From contig JAEEVI010000009.1 of NCBI GenBank assembly GCA_016287035.1, forward strand, positions 1 through 5,388: a stretch of DNA of 5,388 nucleotides, written 5' to 3'. The position numbers were made by a program, and so were the translations under genes. The DNA is from Bacillota bacterium. GTDB lineage: Bacteria > Bacillota > Clostridia > Peptostreptococcales > Anaerovoracaceae. The notes below the pieces were generated by a model. It was not told the DNA's origin. It ran no database searches and saw only the letters and a list, made by a program, of their open reading frames with translations. Shown here piece by piece: positions 5,159 to 5,388 of the stretch; positions within the stretch are counted from its first letter, which is position 1, and the number at the start of each line of letters is the position of its first letter.

Positions 5159-5388
5159 CCGGAAAAGATAACGGCCTCATGGTCTCCCCCGCGCCTCACA
5201 TAGCGGATCCCTCCGATACGACCGTGATCATGCGCGACGTGCTGATCGCGCTGCTTCCCGCGCTCGCCGCGTCCGCGTACCTGTTCGGCTTCGGAGCCGT
5301 CGCGCTGACGCTGTTCTGTGCCGGGTGCTGCGAATTCTTCGAGTGGGGCATGTGCAGGCTCTGCGGACGCGTCCAGACCGCCGGCGAC
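5155..5388 (+). CDS. rnfD: Rnf complex subunit RnfD, N-terminal part (cut by window end)
   Basis: The first 78 residues of the integral membrane subunit RnfD, which belongs to the NqrB/RnfD family and takes part in the ion-translocating membrane core. Seen: the family's N-terminal VSPAPHI (10-16), then IMRDVLIALLPAL (25-37) leading into the first membrane segment. A second hydrophobic stretch (about 41-62) and VQTAGD (73-78) follow, the last matching the usual QT-GD motif before the next helix. The covalent FMN attachment Thr and the remaining helices lie beyond the window. The start is GTG, chosen for the AGGAGG seven bases upstream and the 4-base overlap with rnfC. The visible part is Cys-rich (Cys55, 58, 59, 67, 70), which I would not over-read. 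The rest of an rnfCDGEAB operon is expected downstream. Confidence 0.9.
   Translation, partial: MTGKDNGLMVSPAPHIADPSDTTVIMRDVLIALLPALAASAYLFGFGAVALTLFCAGCCEFFEWGMCRLCGRVQTAGD

Overview
The window reads as chromosomal DNA from a GC-rich (roughly 60% by eye) anaerobic bacterium. The strongest taxonomic hint is an rnfC gene followed directly by rnfD, with no rnfB upstream. That fits the rnfCDGEAB order of Clostridia and some other anaerobes rather than the rnfABCDGE order of Proteobacteria. RnfC is of the short (about 440 residue) type. The species cannot be named from the sequence; a high-GC Clostridia-like or other amino-acid-fermenting anaerobe is a tentative guess.

Left part (1-2666, + strand): a two-gene cassette. 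The first gene encodes a creatinase/aminopeptidase P-fold (M24-like) protein in which most of the usual metal ligands appear to be replaced. A strong intercistronic hairpin (1212-1237) follows. Next comes a 435-residue polytopic anion transporter resembling the MatC/SLC13 (ion transporter superfamily) type. The simplest reading is uptake plus intracellular hydrolysis of one small organic compound. The cassette ends in a large GC-rich hairpin at 2636-2666, which probably terminates transcription.

Middle part (2681-3040): a 95-residue GIY-YIG protein of the YhbQ/UPF0213 type lies on the minus strand. It is divergent from the next gene, across a 72-base intergenic region with possible back-to-back promoters sharing a palindromic -10 element.

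Right part (3041-5388, + strand): a TSUP (TauE/SafE) membrane transporter, then after only 12 bases rnfC, then rnfD overlapping rnfC by 4 bases and running off the window. RnfC and RnfD are parts of the Rnf complex, which couples ferredoxin:NAD+ electron transfer to Na+ or H+ export. RnfC lacks a Shine-Dalgarno sequence, unlike every other gene whose upstream region is visible.

Isoleucine codon use splits the window at the 2636 hairpin. The left cassette almost never uses ATA (0 of 22 and 4 of 46), while the TSUP and rnfC genes use it for more than half of their Ile codons (12 of 20 and 17 of 31). No CRISPR array, tRNA, rRNA, insertion sequence or attachment site was seen. No clearly new multi-gene system is evident; the most unusual item is the metal-ligand-depleted M24-like protein paired with a dedicated transporter.
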